In this document: one piece after another, positions 19,185-27,871 of the stretch
Numbering within the stretch: position 1 is the first letter of the stretch
Layout: each line of letters starts with the position of its first letter
Source: Sphingomonas hominis
GTDB lineage: Bacteria; Pseudomonadota; Alphaproteobacteria; Sphingomonadales; Sphingomonadaceae
Reading direction: 5' to 3'
Length of the DNA: 64,000 nucleotides
Assembly (NCBI RefSeq): GCF_013328205.1
Contig: NZ_JABULH010000005.1
Span: 62,001 to 126,000 of the forward strand
The notes under the pieces: generated by a model
The model's database searches: none
Told to the model about the DNA's origin: nothing
The model's input: only the letters and a program-made list of their open reading frames with translations
Translations under genes and position numbers: made by a program

Positions 19185-20318
19185 TCAGCTCTCGCTTGGG
19201 TCCTCGCTGACGCTTGATGCGACCCGGCCACCGGTCAGCGCGGCACCGATGTTCTGGATCAATTGCTGGCGCACGCGCATGGGCGTGCGCGTGTCGCCGA
19301 TCATCACCGCGACCGCGTAACGCTTGCCATCGGGGGCGGTCAGCAGGCCGACGTCGTTGAACCCGGCGTTGCGCCCGGCGAGTTCCTGTCCGGTGCCGGT
19401 CTTGTGCGCGATCTTCCATCCCGCAGGCAGCGCGGCGCGCAGCCGGGCGCGGCCCGTCACCGACGCGCCCATCGTGTCGAGCATCACGCGGGTCGAGGTT
19501 TCGGTCAGCAGCTCGCCGCGCGCCAGCCGCGCGAGCGCATCGGCGATCGCGAGCGGGGCCGCGCCGTCGGGCGGATTGTCGATATAGCGCTGCATCGCCG
19601 CCGCGCGCACCTCGGGGGCGAGGCGCGCGCGCGCCGCCTCGAACCCGCGGCCGGTCGCCATCGACTGGTTCCAGGTGAGCCCAGCGGTGCCGCTCTGGAG
19701 CAGGCGCTCGCCCGGACCGAAGCGGATCGCGCCCAATTGATGCTCGGCGATGAAGGCGCGCACCGCGCTCGGGCCGCCGACCAGCGTCAGCAGCCGGTCG
19801 TTGGCGGTGTTGTCGCTCTGCGTCAGCGCGCGCGTCAGCAGCCCCATGACGGTGGTGCGATAGCCCTCGCCGCGCACCAGGCCCGCGATCGGTTGGTGGA
19901 ACAGCGTCAGATCCTGCGGCGTGACGAGCACCGGATCGTCGAGCCGGAGCTTGCCCGCGTCGCGATGCGACAGGACGGTCAAGGCGACCCACAATTTGCT
20001 GACGCTCTGTTGCGGCAGGCTGAGCGCGCCGCCGCGCTGAACGGTCCAGCCGTCGTCGACCGCGCGGATCGCGGCACCAGCCTTGCCGGGAAAGGCGGCG
20101 ATCAACTGGTCGACACGGGCGCGCAGCGCGGCAGGGGCGGCGTTGGTGACGGGCAGCGGGCGCGTGACCGGCACCGGCAGGCTGACGATCGGCGCGGCGT
20201 AGCTCTGCGTCTCAGCGGCGAGCGGCGCGCGGCCACCCGGATCGGGCACGACCCCGCCGCTGCACGCCACCACCAGCGCCGGCATCGCAGCCAGCCCGAG
20301 AAATCCACCCTTACGCAT
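19185..20318 (-). CDS. Serine hydrolase of the class A beta-lactamase superfamily, lipoprotein
   Basis: The 377-residue protein starts MRKGGFLGLAAMPALVVACSG, a signal peptide with a lipobox ending in Cys, so it should be a lipid-anchored periplasmic protein. It has the active-site SVSK (SxxK), SDN in TQSDNTAN and HKTGTG (KTG). The omega-loop Glu166 that class A beta-lactamases use for deacylation is not evident: the matching stretch reads AGLTWNQSMATGRG. It may be a peptidoglycan-directed DD-peptidase-like hydrolase or a divergent beta-lactamase. I chose the ATG at 20318 because the signal peptide begins there; upstream in-frame codons encode unlikely sequence. Confidence 0.7.
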   Translation of the reverse strand: MRKGGFLGLAAMPALVVACSGGVVPDPGGRAPLAAETQSYAAPIVSLPVPVTRPLPVTNAAPAALRARVDQLIAAFPGKAGAAIRAVDDGWTVQRGGALSLPQQSVSKLWVALTVLSHRDAGKLRLDDPVLVTPQDLTLFHQPIAGLVRGEGYRTTVMGLLTRALTQSDNTANDRLLTLVGGPSAVRAFIAEHQLGAIRFGPGERLLQSGTAGLTWNQSMATGRGFEAARARLAPEVRAAAMQRYIDNPPDGAAPLAIADALARLARGELLTETSTRVMLDTMGASVTGRARLRAALPAGWKIAHKTGTGQELAGRNAGFNDVGLLTAPDGKRYAVAVMIGDTRTPMRVRQQLIQNIGAALTGGRVASSVSEDPSES

Positions 20319-20489
20319 TCGCACCCGCACCTCGCCCGACGTCGAAGCGTTGCCCCGAGCCGAACCCCGTCGGCAATGGCGGACGCGCGCGGTTGCGACC
20401 ATTGACCTCATCCATACGACGAGATGTTGTGACGCGGGCCATCGCGCGCAACAAGGGCGGCGGAACAAGCGTCTGGCACGGCTCGCTTT

Positions 20490-22076
20490 TCACGGCACCA
20501 GCACGGTGTCGACCGCCTTGGTCGCCATCTCCGGGTAATCGAGCGTGAAATGCAGCCCGCGGCTCTCGTGCCGGTGGAGCGCGGAGCGGACGATCAGGTC
20601 CGCGGTCTGGATCAGGTTGCGCAGCTCGATCAGGTCAGGCGTTACGCGGAAATGGCCGTAATGCTCCTCCACCTCCTGGGTGAGCAGGTCGATGCGACGC
20701 TTGGCGCGCTGTAGCCGCTTGGTCGTGCGCACGATGCCGACGTAATTCCACATGAAGCGGCGGATTTCGGTCCAGTTCTGCTTGATCACCACCTCCTCGT
20801 CGGAATCGGTGACGCGGCTCTCGTCCCACGCGCGGATCGCGGGCACCTCGGACAAGCTGTCCCACGCGCCCGCGATGTGCCGCGCGGCCGCCTCGCCGTA
20901 GACGAAACATTCGAGCAGCGAGTTGGACGCGAGGCGGTTGGCGCCGTGCAAGCCACTCTCGGTACACTCGCCCGCCGCGTACAGCCCGGGCAAATCGGTG
21001 CGCCCGTCGCGATCGACGACGATCCCGCCGCAGGTGTAATGCTGCGCCGGCACGACGGGGATCGGCCCGGTCGTCATGTCGATGCCGAGCCCCAGCAACT
21101 TCTCGTGAATGTTGGGGAAATGCTCGCGCACGAAATCCGCCGGCTGATGGCTGATGTCGAGGTGGACATAGTCGAGGCCGTAGCGCTTGATCTCGGCGTC
21201 GATCGCGCGCGCCACCACGTCGCGCGGGGCGAGTTCCATGCGGTCGGGGTCGTAGTAGGTCATGAAGCGCTTGCCCGTCGCCGGGTTGATCAGCCGCCCG
21301 CCCTCGCCGCGCACCGCCTCGGTGATCAGGAAATTCTTGACCTCCAGATTGTAGAGGCAGGTCGGGTGGAACTGCATCATCTCCATGTTCGAGATGCGGC
21401 AGCCCGCGCGCCACGCCATCGCGATGCCGTCGCCGGTCGCCCCTCTGGGTGCGGTGGAGAAGAGGTAGGTGCGCCCTGCCCCGCCCGTCGCCAGGATCGT
21501 TGCGCGCGCGGTGTGCAGCTCGACCGTCCCCGATGCGCGGTCGAGCGCGTAGACGCCCCAGACGTTGCCCGCGCCCGAGTAACGCTGCTCGTGCCGGCTG
21601 GTGGCGAGGTCGATTGCGCAGCGGTCGGGCAAAAGCGTGATGTTGGGATGCGCTTCCGCCGCGCGTTGCAGCGCCTCCTGCACCGCCCAGCCGGTCGCGT
21701 CGGCGACGTGGACGATGCGGCGATGCGAGTGGCCGCCCTCGCGCGTCAGGTGGAGCGCGCCCGCTTCCTCGGCGAACGGTACGCCCAGTGCGCGCAGCCG
21801 CGCGATCGCCTCCGGCGCCTCGCCGACGACGAATTCCACCACGTCGCGATCGTTGAGCCCCGCGCCCGCGACCATCGTGTCCTCGACGTGGTTGGCGAAG
21901 GTGTCGCCGGGCTCGAGCACCGCGGCGATCCCGCCCTGCGCCCACGCGGTCGATCCTTCGTTGAGCGCGCCCTTGGCGAGCACGGTGACGCGGAAGCGGT
22001 CGGCGAGGTTGAGTGCCGCGGTGAGGCCAGCGGCGCCCGAACCGACGATCAGCACATCGCTGCTTGCCACGCTCAC
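20490..22076 (-). CDS. nadB: L-aspartate oxidase
   Basis: The 528-residue FAD enzyme oxidises L-aspartate to iminoaspartate in de novo NAD synthesis. Motifs are DVLIVGSGAAGLTAALNLA (FAD binding), NEGSTAWAQGGIAA, ATGGAGRTYLFSTAPRGATGDG, EMMQFHPTCLY and GLYAAGECTESGLHGANRLASNSLLE. Length is standard. The start is GTG at 22076 or GTG at 22070; no ATG lies near. nadA and nadC are not in the window. Copy B of the GGAAGGTC repeat ends 19 bp upstream of the start codon. Confidence 0.94.
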   Translation of the reverse strand: MSVASSDVLIVGSGAAGLTAALNLADRFRVTVLAKGALNEGSTAWAQGGIAAVLEPGDTFANHVEDTMVAGAGLNDRDVVEFVVGEAPEAIARLRALGVPFAEEAGALHLTREGGHSHRRIVHVADATGWAVQEALQRAAEAHPNITLLPDRCAIDLATSRHEQRYSGAGNVWGVYALDRASGTVELHTARATILATGGAGRTYLFSTAPRGATGDGIAMAWRAGCRISNMEMMQFHPTCLYNLEVKNFLITEAVRGEGGRLINPATGKRFMTYYDPDRMELAPRDVVARAIDAEIKRYGLDYVHLDISHQPADFVREHFPNIHEKLLGLGIDMTTGPIPVVPAQHYTCGGIVVDRDGRTDLPGLYAAGECTESGLHGANRLASNSLLECFVYGEAAARHIAGAWDSLSEVPAIRAWDESRVTDSDEEVVIKQNWTEIRRFMWNYVGIVRTTKRLQRAKRRIDLLTQEVEEHYGHFRVTPDLIELRNLIQTADLIVRSALHRHESRGLHFTLDYPEMATKAVDTVLVP

Positions 22077-22094
22077 GCGGCGGCTCCGGCGCGC

Positions 22095-22210
22095 GGAAAG
22101 TCACTAAGGTCGCACCGACTCGTGTGCGTGCGCGCGAGGGACGAAGCGGTCAGAGCGGATGGGTACATGGCGCGCGTCTGTGCACCATGGCGTGGGCGTA
22201 GGACAGTCCC
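22095..22210 (+). repeat. GGAAGGTC...GTAGGACAG element, copy B
   Basis: Left end GGAAAGTCACTAAGGTCGCA, then a GTGCGCGCGAG stretch, right end GTAGGACAGTCCC; 116 bp. It lies directly upstream of the minus-strand nadB. I see no gene in the 313-bp gap it occupies. Confidence 0.6.
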
Positions 22211-22283
22211 GGTGTGGTCGCTTGTTGTTGGATGTGCGCTCACGGACGGGTGCGCCATTGCGACTTGGTTGTTCGCGGCGCGA

Positions 22284-22310
22284 TGGATCCCGGCCTTCGC
22301 CGGGATGACG
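22284..22310 (+). repeat. Degenerate REP-like palindrome
   Basis: GATCCCGGCCTTCGCCGGGA followed by TGACG, a variant of the REP core with a different loop. No cobalamin riboswitch box is visible between it and the next gene. Confidence 0.55.
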
Positions 22311-22389
22311 CTGGTGGTGTGATGAGCCGGGAGGCTGTGCAACGCGCGCCGTGGCGGCTAGGCGGAACGGCGTGAACCGGGAGAAACGC

Positions 22390-22923
22390 ATGTCCGCCTC
22401 GAACTCCGCCACACGCGACATCGCCTGGCCGCTGACGCTCGCCGCGGCGACGATCCTCGGCACGCTCGCGACTGCGTGCATGATGCCGTTCGTTGGGTTG
22501 GCGGTGGTGGCGGCGGCGACGATGCGGAAGCCCGCGATGCTGGTGACGATCGTTGGGGCGTGGGCGGCGAACCAGCTGCTCGGCTTCGGCCTGCTCGGCT
22601 ATCCGCTCGAGGGCTACGCGCTCGCCTGGGGCGTGGCGCTGGGTGCGGCGAGCGTTGCGGCGGGACTGCTCGCGCGCGCCGCCTTCGCGGAGAGCGTCAC
22701 GCTGCCGCGCGCGCTGGCGGTGTTCGCCGCGGCGTTCGTGCTCGACGAGGCGCTGCTCTACGCCTTCGCGCTCGCGGTCGGCGGGACGGCCACCTTCACC
22801 CCCGCGATCGTGCTGCGCCTGTTCGCCAACGATGCGCTGTGGTGCGGCGTGCTGGCCGGGCTCCACGTGGTTCTCACGCGCGCCGCGCCGCGCTGGTACG
22901 CGGCCGCGCCGCGCGCCGCATGA
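22390..22923 (+). CDS. Predicted membrane protein linked to cobalamin uptake
   Basis: This 177-residue protein has about five hydrophobic segments (near residues 11-47, 52-70, 76-95, 107-130 and 138-160). A cysteine sits in the first (LATACMMPFVG). Its stop overlaps the start of a cobalamin-binding protein gene (ATGA), so the two are co-translated. Size, topology and neighbour suggest a solitary transporter or S-component-like protein for a corrinoid; BtuM-like is one possibility, but I cannot assign it to a named family. The ATG at 22390 has GGGAGAAACGC before it. A longer in-frame start upstream seems unneeded. Confidence 0.6.
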   Translation: MSASNSATRDIAWPLTLAAATILGTLATACMMPFVGLAVVAAATMRKPAMLVTIVGAWAANQLLGFGLLGYPLEGYALAWGVALGAASVAAGLLARAAFAESVTLPRALAVFAAAFVLDEALLYAFALAVGGTATFTPAIVLRLFANDALWCGVLAGLHVVLTRAAPRWYAAAPRAA

Positions 22924-23843
22924 GCGCTCCCCTGCGCGTCGTCTCGCTGCTGCCGAGCGCGACCGAGATCGCGGTCGCGGTGGGCCTGGGCGAGCAATTG
23001 CTCGGGCGGAGCCATGAATGCGACTTCCCGCGCTTCGTCGGCGACCTGCCGGTGCTGACCTCGACCAAGCTCGAGAAGGGGCTGACGTCGCTGGAGATCG
23101 ACGTGCGCGTGCAGGAGATCGTGCGCCAGGGCCTGTCGGTCTACGCGGTCGATACCGAGCGGCTGCGCGCCATCCGCCCCGACGTGATCCTGACGCAGTC
23201 GCAATGTGCGGTCTGCGCGGTGACGCCCGCCGACCTGGTCGACGCGCTCGACCAGTGGACCGGCACGCAGCCGGTGCTGGTGTCGCTCGCGCCCGACGAC
23301 CTGTCGGACGTGTGGGGCGATTTCGCGCGCGTCGGGGAAGTGACCGGGCGCGAGGAGGAGGCCGCCGCGGCGGTGGCGCGCTTGCAGGAGCGGATGGCGG
23401 CGCTGGAGGCGCGCGTCGCGGCTTCCGACGAGCGGCCGACCGTCGCGTCGATCGAATGGACCGAGCCGCTGATGGCGGCGGGGAATTGGGTGCCCGAGCT
23501 GGTCAGGATCGCGGGTGGTGAGCCGCTGTTCGCCGCCGCCGGACAGCATTCGCCGTGGCTGGAATGGGACGCGCTGGCCGAGGCCGACCCCGACGTGATC
23601 GTGATGATGCCGTGCGGTTACCAGATCCCGCAGACGATGGGGGAGCTAGGGCCGGTGGTGAACCACCCGCGCTGGCGCGACCTGACGGCGGTGCGCGAGA
23701 ACCGTGTGTTCGTGGCGGACGGGCACCATTTCTTCAATCGTCCGGGGCCGCGGCTGGTCGAGTCGGCGGAAATCCTAGCCGCGTGCATCGACCCGGCGGA
23801 GCGGCGCGACGCGGGCGAGGGTTGGGTGCGGCTGCGTGCGTAG
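22920..23843 (+). CDS. Cobalamin-binding protein (BtuF-like periplasmic-binding fold)
   Basis: The 307-residue protein belongs to the vitamin B12 substrate-binding family: LRVVSLLPSATEIAVAVGL, GRSHECDFP, PDVILTQSQCAVCAV, TVASIEWTEPLMAAGNWVPE and DPDVIVMMPCGYQ. It has no signal peptide: the conserved fold begins at residue 5. It may therefore act in the cytoplasm or be exported in some other way, which differs from classic BtuF. It overlaps the membrane protein gene by 4 bases. No BtuC or BtuD partner lies alongside. Confidence 0.8.
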   Translation: MSAPLRVVSLLPSATEIAVAVGLGEQLLGRSHECDFPRFVGDLPVLTSTKLEKGLTSLEIDVRVQEIVRQGLSVYAVDTERLRAIRPDVILTQSQCAVCAVTPADLVDALDQWTGTQPVLVSLAPDDLSDVWGDFARVGEVTGREEEAAAAVARLQERMAALEARVAASDERPTVASIEWTEPLMAAGNWVPELVRIAGGEPLFAAAGQHSPWLEWDALAEADPDVIVMMPCGYQIPQTMGELGPVVNHPRWRDLTAVRENRVFVADGHHFFNRPGPRLVESAEILAACIDPAERRDAGEGWVRLRA

Positions 23844-23925
23844 CCGCGGTTCGGGCGGGCACGGTGGCTCGTCCCTCAATCGCGCGTGATCCAGCGTTCA
23901 CTCGCGCCTGCCGCCGAAGCGGTTA

Positions 23926-23955
23926 GCGGGGTCCCGGATCACGTCCGGGATGACG
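23926..23955 (+). repeat. REP-like palindrome
   Basis: GCGGGGTCCCGGATCACG followed by TCCGGGATGACG, a slightly diverged unit between convergent genes. Confidence 0.65.
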
Positions 23956-23965
23956 GTTAGAAAAC

Positions 23966-24913
23966 CTACCCGGCGTTGGCGGCGCGGGTGAGGCTCAGGA
24001 ACACGTCCTCCAGGTCGGCTTCCTTGGTCGTCACGTCGACGATGCCGAGTCCGTCCCGCTGCACCGCGGCGAGCACCTCGCCCGCGTTCACGCGGTCCTT
24101 AGAATAAGTGATCTCGAGCGTGCGACTGCCCTTGAGCACAATCTTCTCGAAACACGACGCGTCGGGCAAATCGGCGACATCGCGGTCGACCGTCACCGCG
24201 ACGACCTTCTCCTGCGCCTTGCCGACCAGCTCGGCGGTGGGTTCGTTGGCGATGACGCGCCCGCCGTTGATGATCGCAATCCGGTCGCACAATTCCTCGG
24301 CTTCCTCGAGATAGTGCGTGGTCAACACCACCGTGACGCCCGCGTCGTTGAGGCTGCGCACATAGGTCCAGAGTTGCTGGCGCAGCTCGATGTCGACGCC
24401 CGCGGTCGGCTCGTCGAGGACGAGGACGGGGGGCTGGTGGACCATTGCCTTGGCGACCATCAACCGCCGCTTCATGCCGCCCGACAAGGTGCGCGCGTAT
24501 GCCCTGGCCTTGTCCTCCAGGTGCACCGCGCGCAGCAGCTCCAGCGAGCGGCGCTCGCGCTTGGGCACGCCGTAGAGCCCCGCCTGGATTTCCAGCGTCT
24601 CGATCGGCGTGAAGAAGGGATCGAACAGGATCTCCTGGTTGACGATCCCGATCGACGCCTTGGCGTTGCGCGGGTGCTGGTCGATGTCGAAACCCCAGAT
24701 CGACGCCGTCCCGCTGGTCTTGTTGACGAGGCCCGCCAGGATGTTGATCAGCGTCGACTTGCCCGCGCCATTGGGGCCGAGCAGCCCGAACACGCTGCCG
24801 CGCGGCACGTCGAAGGTGACGCCGTCGAGCGCGCGCTTCTCCGCGGCACCCGGGCCGGGCGCGGCGTAGGTCTTGCACAAATTCTGGATCGAGATCGCGG
24901 CTTCGCTGGTCAT
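23966..24913 (-). CDS. ABC transporter ATP-binding protein (DrrA/YadG type)
   Basis: The 315-residue ATPase has Walker A GLLGPNGAGKSTLINILAG, the signature LSGGMKRRLMVAKAM, Walker B VLVLDEPTAGVD and switch His in LTTHYLEEAEELCDR. The C-terminal 80 residues match the DrrA/NodI-type extension. It should power a small export complex in the inner membrane, but no permease gene lies beside it, so the substrate and partner are unknown. The ATG at 24913 is used. Confidence 0.88.
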   Translation of the reverse strand: MTSEAAISIQNLCKTYAAPGPGAAEKRALDGVTFDVPRGSVFGLLGPNGAGKSTLINILAGLVNKTSGTASIWGFDIDQHPRNAKASIGIVNQEILFDPFFTPIETLEIQAGLYGVPKRERRSLELLRAVHLEDKARAYARTLSGGMKRRLMVAKAMVHQPPVLVLDEPTAGVDIELRQQLWTYVRSLNDAGVTVVLTTHYLEEAEELCDRIAIINGGRVIANEPTAELVGKAQEKVVAVTVDRDVADLPDASCFEKIVLKGSRTLEITYSKDRVNAGEVLAAVQRDGLGIVDVTTKEADLEDVFLSLTRAANAG

Positions 24914-24993
24914 GGCTGGCGCGGTACGCCGATCGCAGGCCGCGCGCTAGGCGATGATTGCGAGTCGCGCGCGTGCTTGCTAACGCATCACCC

Positions 24994-25236
24994 ATGCATC
25001 CGCCGCTCGAAGTCGTCCGTGTCTCGCAACCCCGCGTCGCCTGCGATGGCGCCAGCGACATTCCCGGTGGTGCGGCGCTCGGCCACCCGCGCATCTACCT
25101 CCAGATCGACGAGCACGGCTACGTCGATTGCGGTTACTGCGACCGCCGCTTCGTGCTGATCGGCGGTGCGGCGGACGGCGTCGACCAGGGCACGCTGCCC
25201 GACATCCACGAAGGGTCGAACCCCGACGTGCATTGA
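24994..25236 (+). CDS. Zinc-finger protein zf-CHCC (NDUFS6-like)
   Basis: The 80-residue protein has the spaced zinc ligands VACDG, GHPRIYLQI and CGYCDRRFVL, the pattern of the zf-CHCC family. Homologues are the complex I subunit NDUFS6 and small alphaproteobacterial proteins. A role in respiratory complex I is inferred from homology only. The ATG at 24994 is chosen over an in-frame ATG at 24958, which would add an unconserved leader. It is transcribed just before tldD. Confidence 0.85.
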   Translation: MHPPLEVVRVSQPRVACDGASDIPGGAALGHPRIYLQIDEHGYVDCGYCDRRFVLIGGAADGVDQGTLPDIHEGSNPDVH

Positions 25237-25301
25237 TCGGGCGACGATCCGAGTGCGTGGGGCGACTTTGCCAATGCGCTGAGCCGTCCTATCTAAATTG
25301 C

Positions 25302-26729
25302 ATGACCGCACTCGACCCCCGCTCGTTCCTGTACCGCGACTCGCTCGACCCCGATGCGGCGAAGGCGCTGACCGCCGACGCGCTGGCGAAGGCCGACGAC
25401 GGTGAATTGTACCTCCAGTACCGCAAGGCCGAGGCGTTCGGGTTCGACGACGGGCGGCTGAAGACCGCGAGCTACGACACCAATGCGGGCTTCGGGTTGC
25501 GCGCCGTGTCGGGCGAGATGACCGCCTTCGCGCACGCCAACGAACTGAGCGAGGCCGCGATCAAGCGCGCCGCGGAGACGATGGCGCTGATCGACCCTTC
25601 CGCGAACGGGAAGGCGCAGCCGCCGCGCAGCACCAACCGCCACCTCTACACCGACGCCGATCCGCTCGACCTCGTCCCCTTCGCCGACAAGGTGAATTTG
25701 TGCCAGACGATCGACGCCGCGGCGCGCGCGCGCGACCCGCGCGTGGCGCAGGTGTCGGTCGGGCTGTCGGGCACGTGGAGCGTGGTCGAGATCGTCCGTG
25801 CCGACGGCTTCGTCGCCACCGACGTGCGCCCGCTCGTCCGGTTGAACGTCTCGATCGTCGTCGAGCAGAACGGCCGGCGCGAGACGGGCACGTTCGGCAT
25901 GGGCGGGCGCTACCTCTACGACCAATTGTTCGAGCCCGCGGCGTGGAACCGCGCGGTGGATGAGGCGCTGCGTCAGGCGCTGGTCAATCTCGACTCGGTA
26001 GCCGCTCCTGCTGGCGAGATGACGGTGCTGCTCGGGCCGGGCTGGCCCGGCATCGTGCTCCACGAGGCGATCGGCCACGGGCTGGAGGGTGACTTCAACC
26101 GAAAGGGCACCAGCGCGTTTTCCGGTCGGATCGGCGAGCAGGTCGCAGCGCGCGGCGTCACTGTGGTCGACGACGGCTCGATCGCCGACCGCCGCGGCTC
26201 GCTGTCGATCGACGACGAGGGCACGCCGACCTCCGAGACGATCCTGATCGAGGATGGATTCCTGAAAGGTTATATGCAGGACCGGCTGAACGCACGGCTG
26301 ATGGGGGTCGAGCCGACCGGCAACGGCCGCCGCGAGAGCTTCGCGCACGCGCCAATGCCGCGCATGACCAACACCTTCATGAAGGCGGGCAAGGACGATC
26401 CGGCCGAGCTGCTGAGCCGCGTCAAGCGCGGCATCTTCGCGCAGTCGTTCGGCGGCGGGCAGGTCGACATCGTGTCGGGCAAGTTCGTCTTCTCGTGCAC
26501 CGAAGCGTATCTGGTCGAGAACGGCCGTATCGGCGCGCCGATCAAGGGTGCGACGCTGATCGGCGACGGGCCAAGCGTGCTGACCAAGGTCGAGGGCGTC
26601 GGCAACGATTTCGCGCTCGACGAAGGCATCGGCATGTGCGGCAAGGGCGGGCAGAGCGTCCCCGCGGGCGTGGGTCAGCCGACGCTGCTGATCGGCGGGC
26701 TGACCGTGGGCGGCACCGCGACCGCGTGA
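25302..26729 (+). CDS. tldD: Metalloprotease TldD
   Basis: The 475-residue zinc protease has VLLHEAIGHGLEGDFN type motif (HEAIGH followed by GLEGD) around residue 255, plus VTVVDDGS and GFLKGYMQDRLNARL. With TldE/PmbA it matures peptides such as microcin B17 in other bacteria; pmbA is not in the window. Length fits the family (about 475-480). The ATG at 25302 starts 10 residues before the conserved region. Confidence 0.93.
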   Translation: MTALDPRSFLYRDSLDPDAAKALTADALAKADDGELYLQYRKAEAFGFDDGRLKTASYDTNAGFGLRAVSGEMTAFAHANELSEAAIKRAAETMALIDPSANGKAQPPRSTNRHLYTDADPLDLVPFADKVNLCQTIDAAARARDPRVAQVSVGLSGTWSVVEIVRADGFVATDVRPLVRLNVSIVVEQNGRRETGTFGMGGRYLYDQLFEPAAWNRAVDEALRQALVNLDSVAAPAGEMTVLLGPGWPGIVLHEAIGHGLEGDFNRKGTSAFSGRIGEQVAARGVTVVDDGSIADRRGSLSIDDEGTPTSETILIEDGFLKGYMQDRLNARLMGVEPTGNGRRESFAHAPMPRMTNTFMKAGKDDPAELLSRVKRGIFAQSFGGGQVDIVSGKFVFSCTEAYLVENGRIGAPIKGATLIGDGPSVLTKVEGVGNDFALDEGIGMCGKGGQSVPAGVGQPTLLIGGLTVGGTATA

Positions 26730-26733
26730 GCGG

Positions 26734-27030
26734 TCAGTAGCGACCCAGCAACAGGTCGAGCGCGGTGCCGATTGCGTATTCGTGCTCGACCAAGTTGGTA
26801 ACGGGCTCGCGCAGCAGCCGCGCCGCGACCGCGCCGGACAGGTGAGCCTGCATCGTGTGGGGCACGCCGTCGATCTCAAAGACGGGGGTGAGGCGGGGGT
26901 CGCCCGCGGGACGTTCGCTTTCGTCGATCAGCGGGGCGACGAAGCGGCTGTTCAACGCACCGAACTGGTCGGACTGGCAGTCCAGCCAATATCCGCCATC
27001 CGGTGCCGGATAGACATCGAAACGCGCCAT
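26734..27030 (-). CDS. ccdB: CcdB family toxin
   Basis: The 98-residue protein starts MARFDVYPAPDGGYWLDCQSD and ends EYAIGTALDLLLGRY, both hallmarks of CcdB, a DNA gyrase poison. Its ATG overlaps the ccdA stop by one base (TGATG), the usual antitoxin-first order with translational coupling. The conserved core looks intact and length fits CcdB (about 100). Activity is inferred. The pair sits between tldD and a PNPOx-like gene, a common place for chromosomal toxin-antitoxin modules. Confidence 0.88.
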   Translation of the reverse strand: MARFDVYPAPDGGYWLDCQSDQFGALNSRFVAPLIDESERPAGDPRLTPVFEIDGVPHTMQAHLSGAVAARLLREPVTNLVEHEYAIGTALDLLLGRY

Positions 27031-27275
27031 CAGAACAGGCGATATTTCTCGAGTGGCAACCCGTTCTTCTCGACCCAGGCGTTGTTGGCCTCGATCCAGT
27101 CGCGATTGTCCTTGGCCCATTGGCGATCGCGCTCGGACTTGGCGGCGGTGCGTAGTGCCGCCTCGCAGGTCTGCGACAGGTTGATCCCCGCTTCGCGCGC
27201 GGCGGCGACGACGCCGGTGTCGATCGACAGGTTGACCGCTTTGCGCTTGCCGGAGCTAATCGGATCATGCTTCAT
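27030..27275 (-). CDS. ccdA: CcdA family antitoxin
   Basis: The 81-residue protein has an N-terminal ribbon-helix-helix region (KRKAVNLSIDTGVVAAAREA) that should bind DNA. A C-terminal part (RQWAKDNRDWIEANNAWVEK, then GLPLEKYRLF) resembles the CcdB-binding tail of CcdA. It should neutralise the toxin and repress its own operon. It is divergent from the PNPOx-like gene, sharing a short intergenic region of about 40-50 bp. Confidence 0.88.
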   Translation of the reverse strand: MKHDPISSGKRKAVNLSIDTGVVAAAREAGINLSQTCEAALRTAAKSERDRQWAKDNRDWIEANNAWVEKNGLPLEKYRLF

Positions 27276-27319
27276 GCGTGGAACGTATGCGCATGACCGA
27301 TGCGCGTCAACGCGAGGCC

Positions 27320-27871
27320 ATGTCGATGGAGTTCTTCCCCGCGCTCACCCCTGAGCATCGCGCATTCGTCGCGAAACAGCCGGTGTTTTTCGTCGCCACC
27401 GCGGCGGAAGGGACGCGGGTCAATCTCAGCCCCAAGGGCATGAACAGCTTCCGCGTGCTGGACGAGCGCACCGTCGCCTATCTCGACGTCGCGGGATCGG
27501 GGAACGAGACCAACGCGCACCTCATCGCCGACGGGCGCATCACGATCATGTTCTGCGCCTTCGATAACCCTGCGCTGATCTTCCGCATCTACGGTCGTGG
27601 TCGCCCGGTGCTGCCGCAGGACGACGAGTGGGCGGGGCTCGCCGCACATTTCACGCTGCTGCCCGGCACGCGGCAGATCTTCGTCGTCGACGTGCAGGAG
27701 GTGCAGACCTCGTGCGGTTGGGGCGTGCCGTACATGGCGTTCGAGCGCACGCGCGAGACGCTCAACAAATATCACGAGAAGCACGACGACGAGACGCGCT
27801 TCGCGAAATATGCCGTACGCACGACCAGCATCGACGGGCTGCCGGTACGCAATCCGACGGTGCCCGCGTAA
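27320..27871 (+). CDS. Pyridoxamine 5'-phosphate oxidase-like (split-barrel flavin-binding) protein
   Basis: This 183-residue protein has the PNPOx-like pattern MEFFPALTPEHRAFVAKQP, VNLSPKGMNSFRVL, NETNAHLIADGRITIMFCAF and IYGRGRPVLP. Such proteins bind FMN or F420 and reduce small molecules; the substrate is unknown. Candidate starts are ATG 27320 and 27326. Upstream starts back to 27278 would add an unconserved leader and run into the ccdA promoter. The next gene overlaps its stop (TAATG). Confidence 0.8.
   Translation: MSMEFFPALTPEHRAFVAKQPVFFVATAAEGTRVNLSPKGMNSFRVLDERTVAYLDVAGSGNETNAHLIADGRITIMFCAFDNPALIFRIYGRGRPVLPQDDEWAGLAAHFTLLPGTRQIFVVDVQEVQTSCGWGVPYMAFERTRETLNKYHEKHDDETRFAKYAVRTTSIDGLPVRNPTVPA

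Noticed and set aside
19185-20318. A class A beta-lactamase resistance gene
   Set aside because: The deacylating glutamate is not visible, so I call it only a serine hydrolase of that superfamily.
22211-22389. A cobalamin riboswitch ahead of the B12 uptake pair
   Set aside because: I looked for the B12 box and found none; the segment holds a REP-like unit only.
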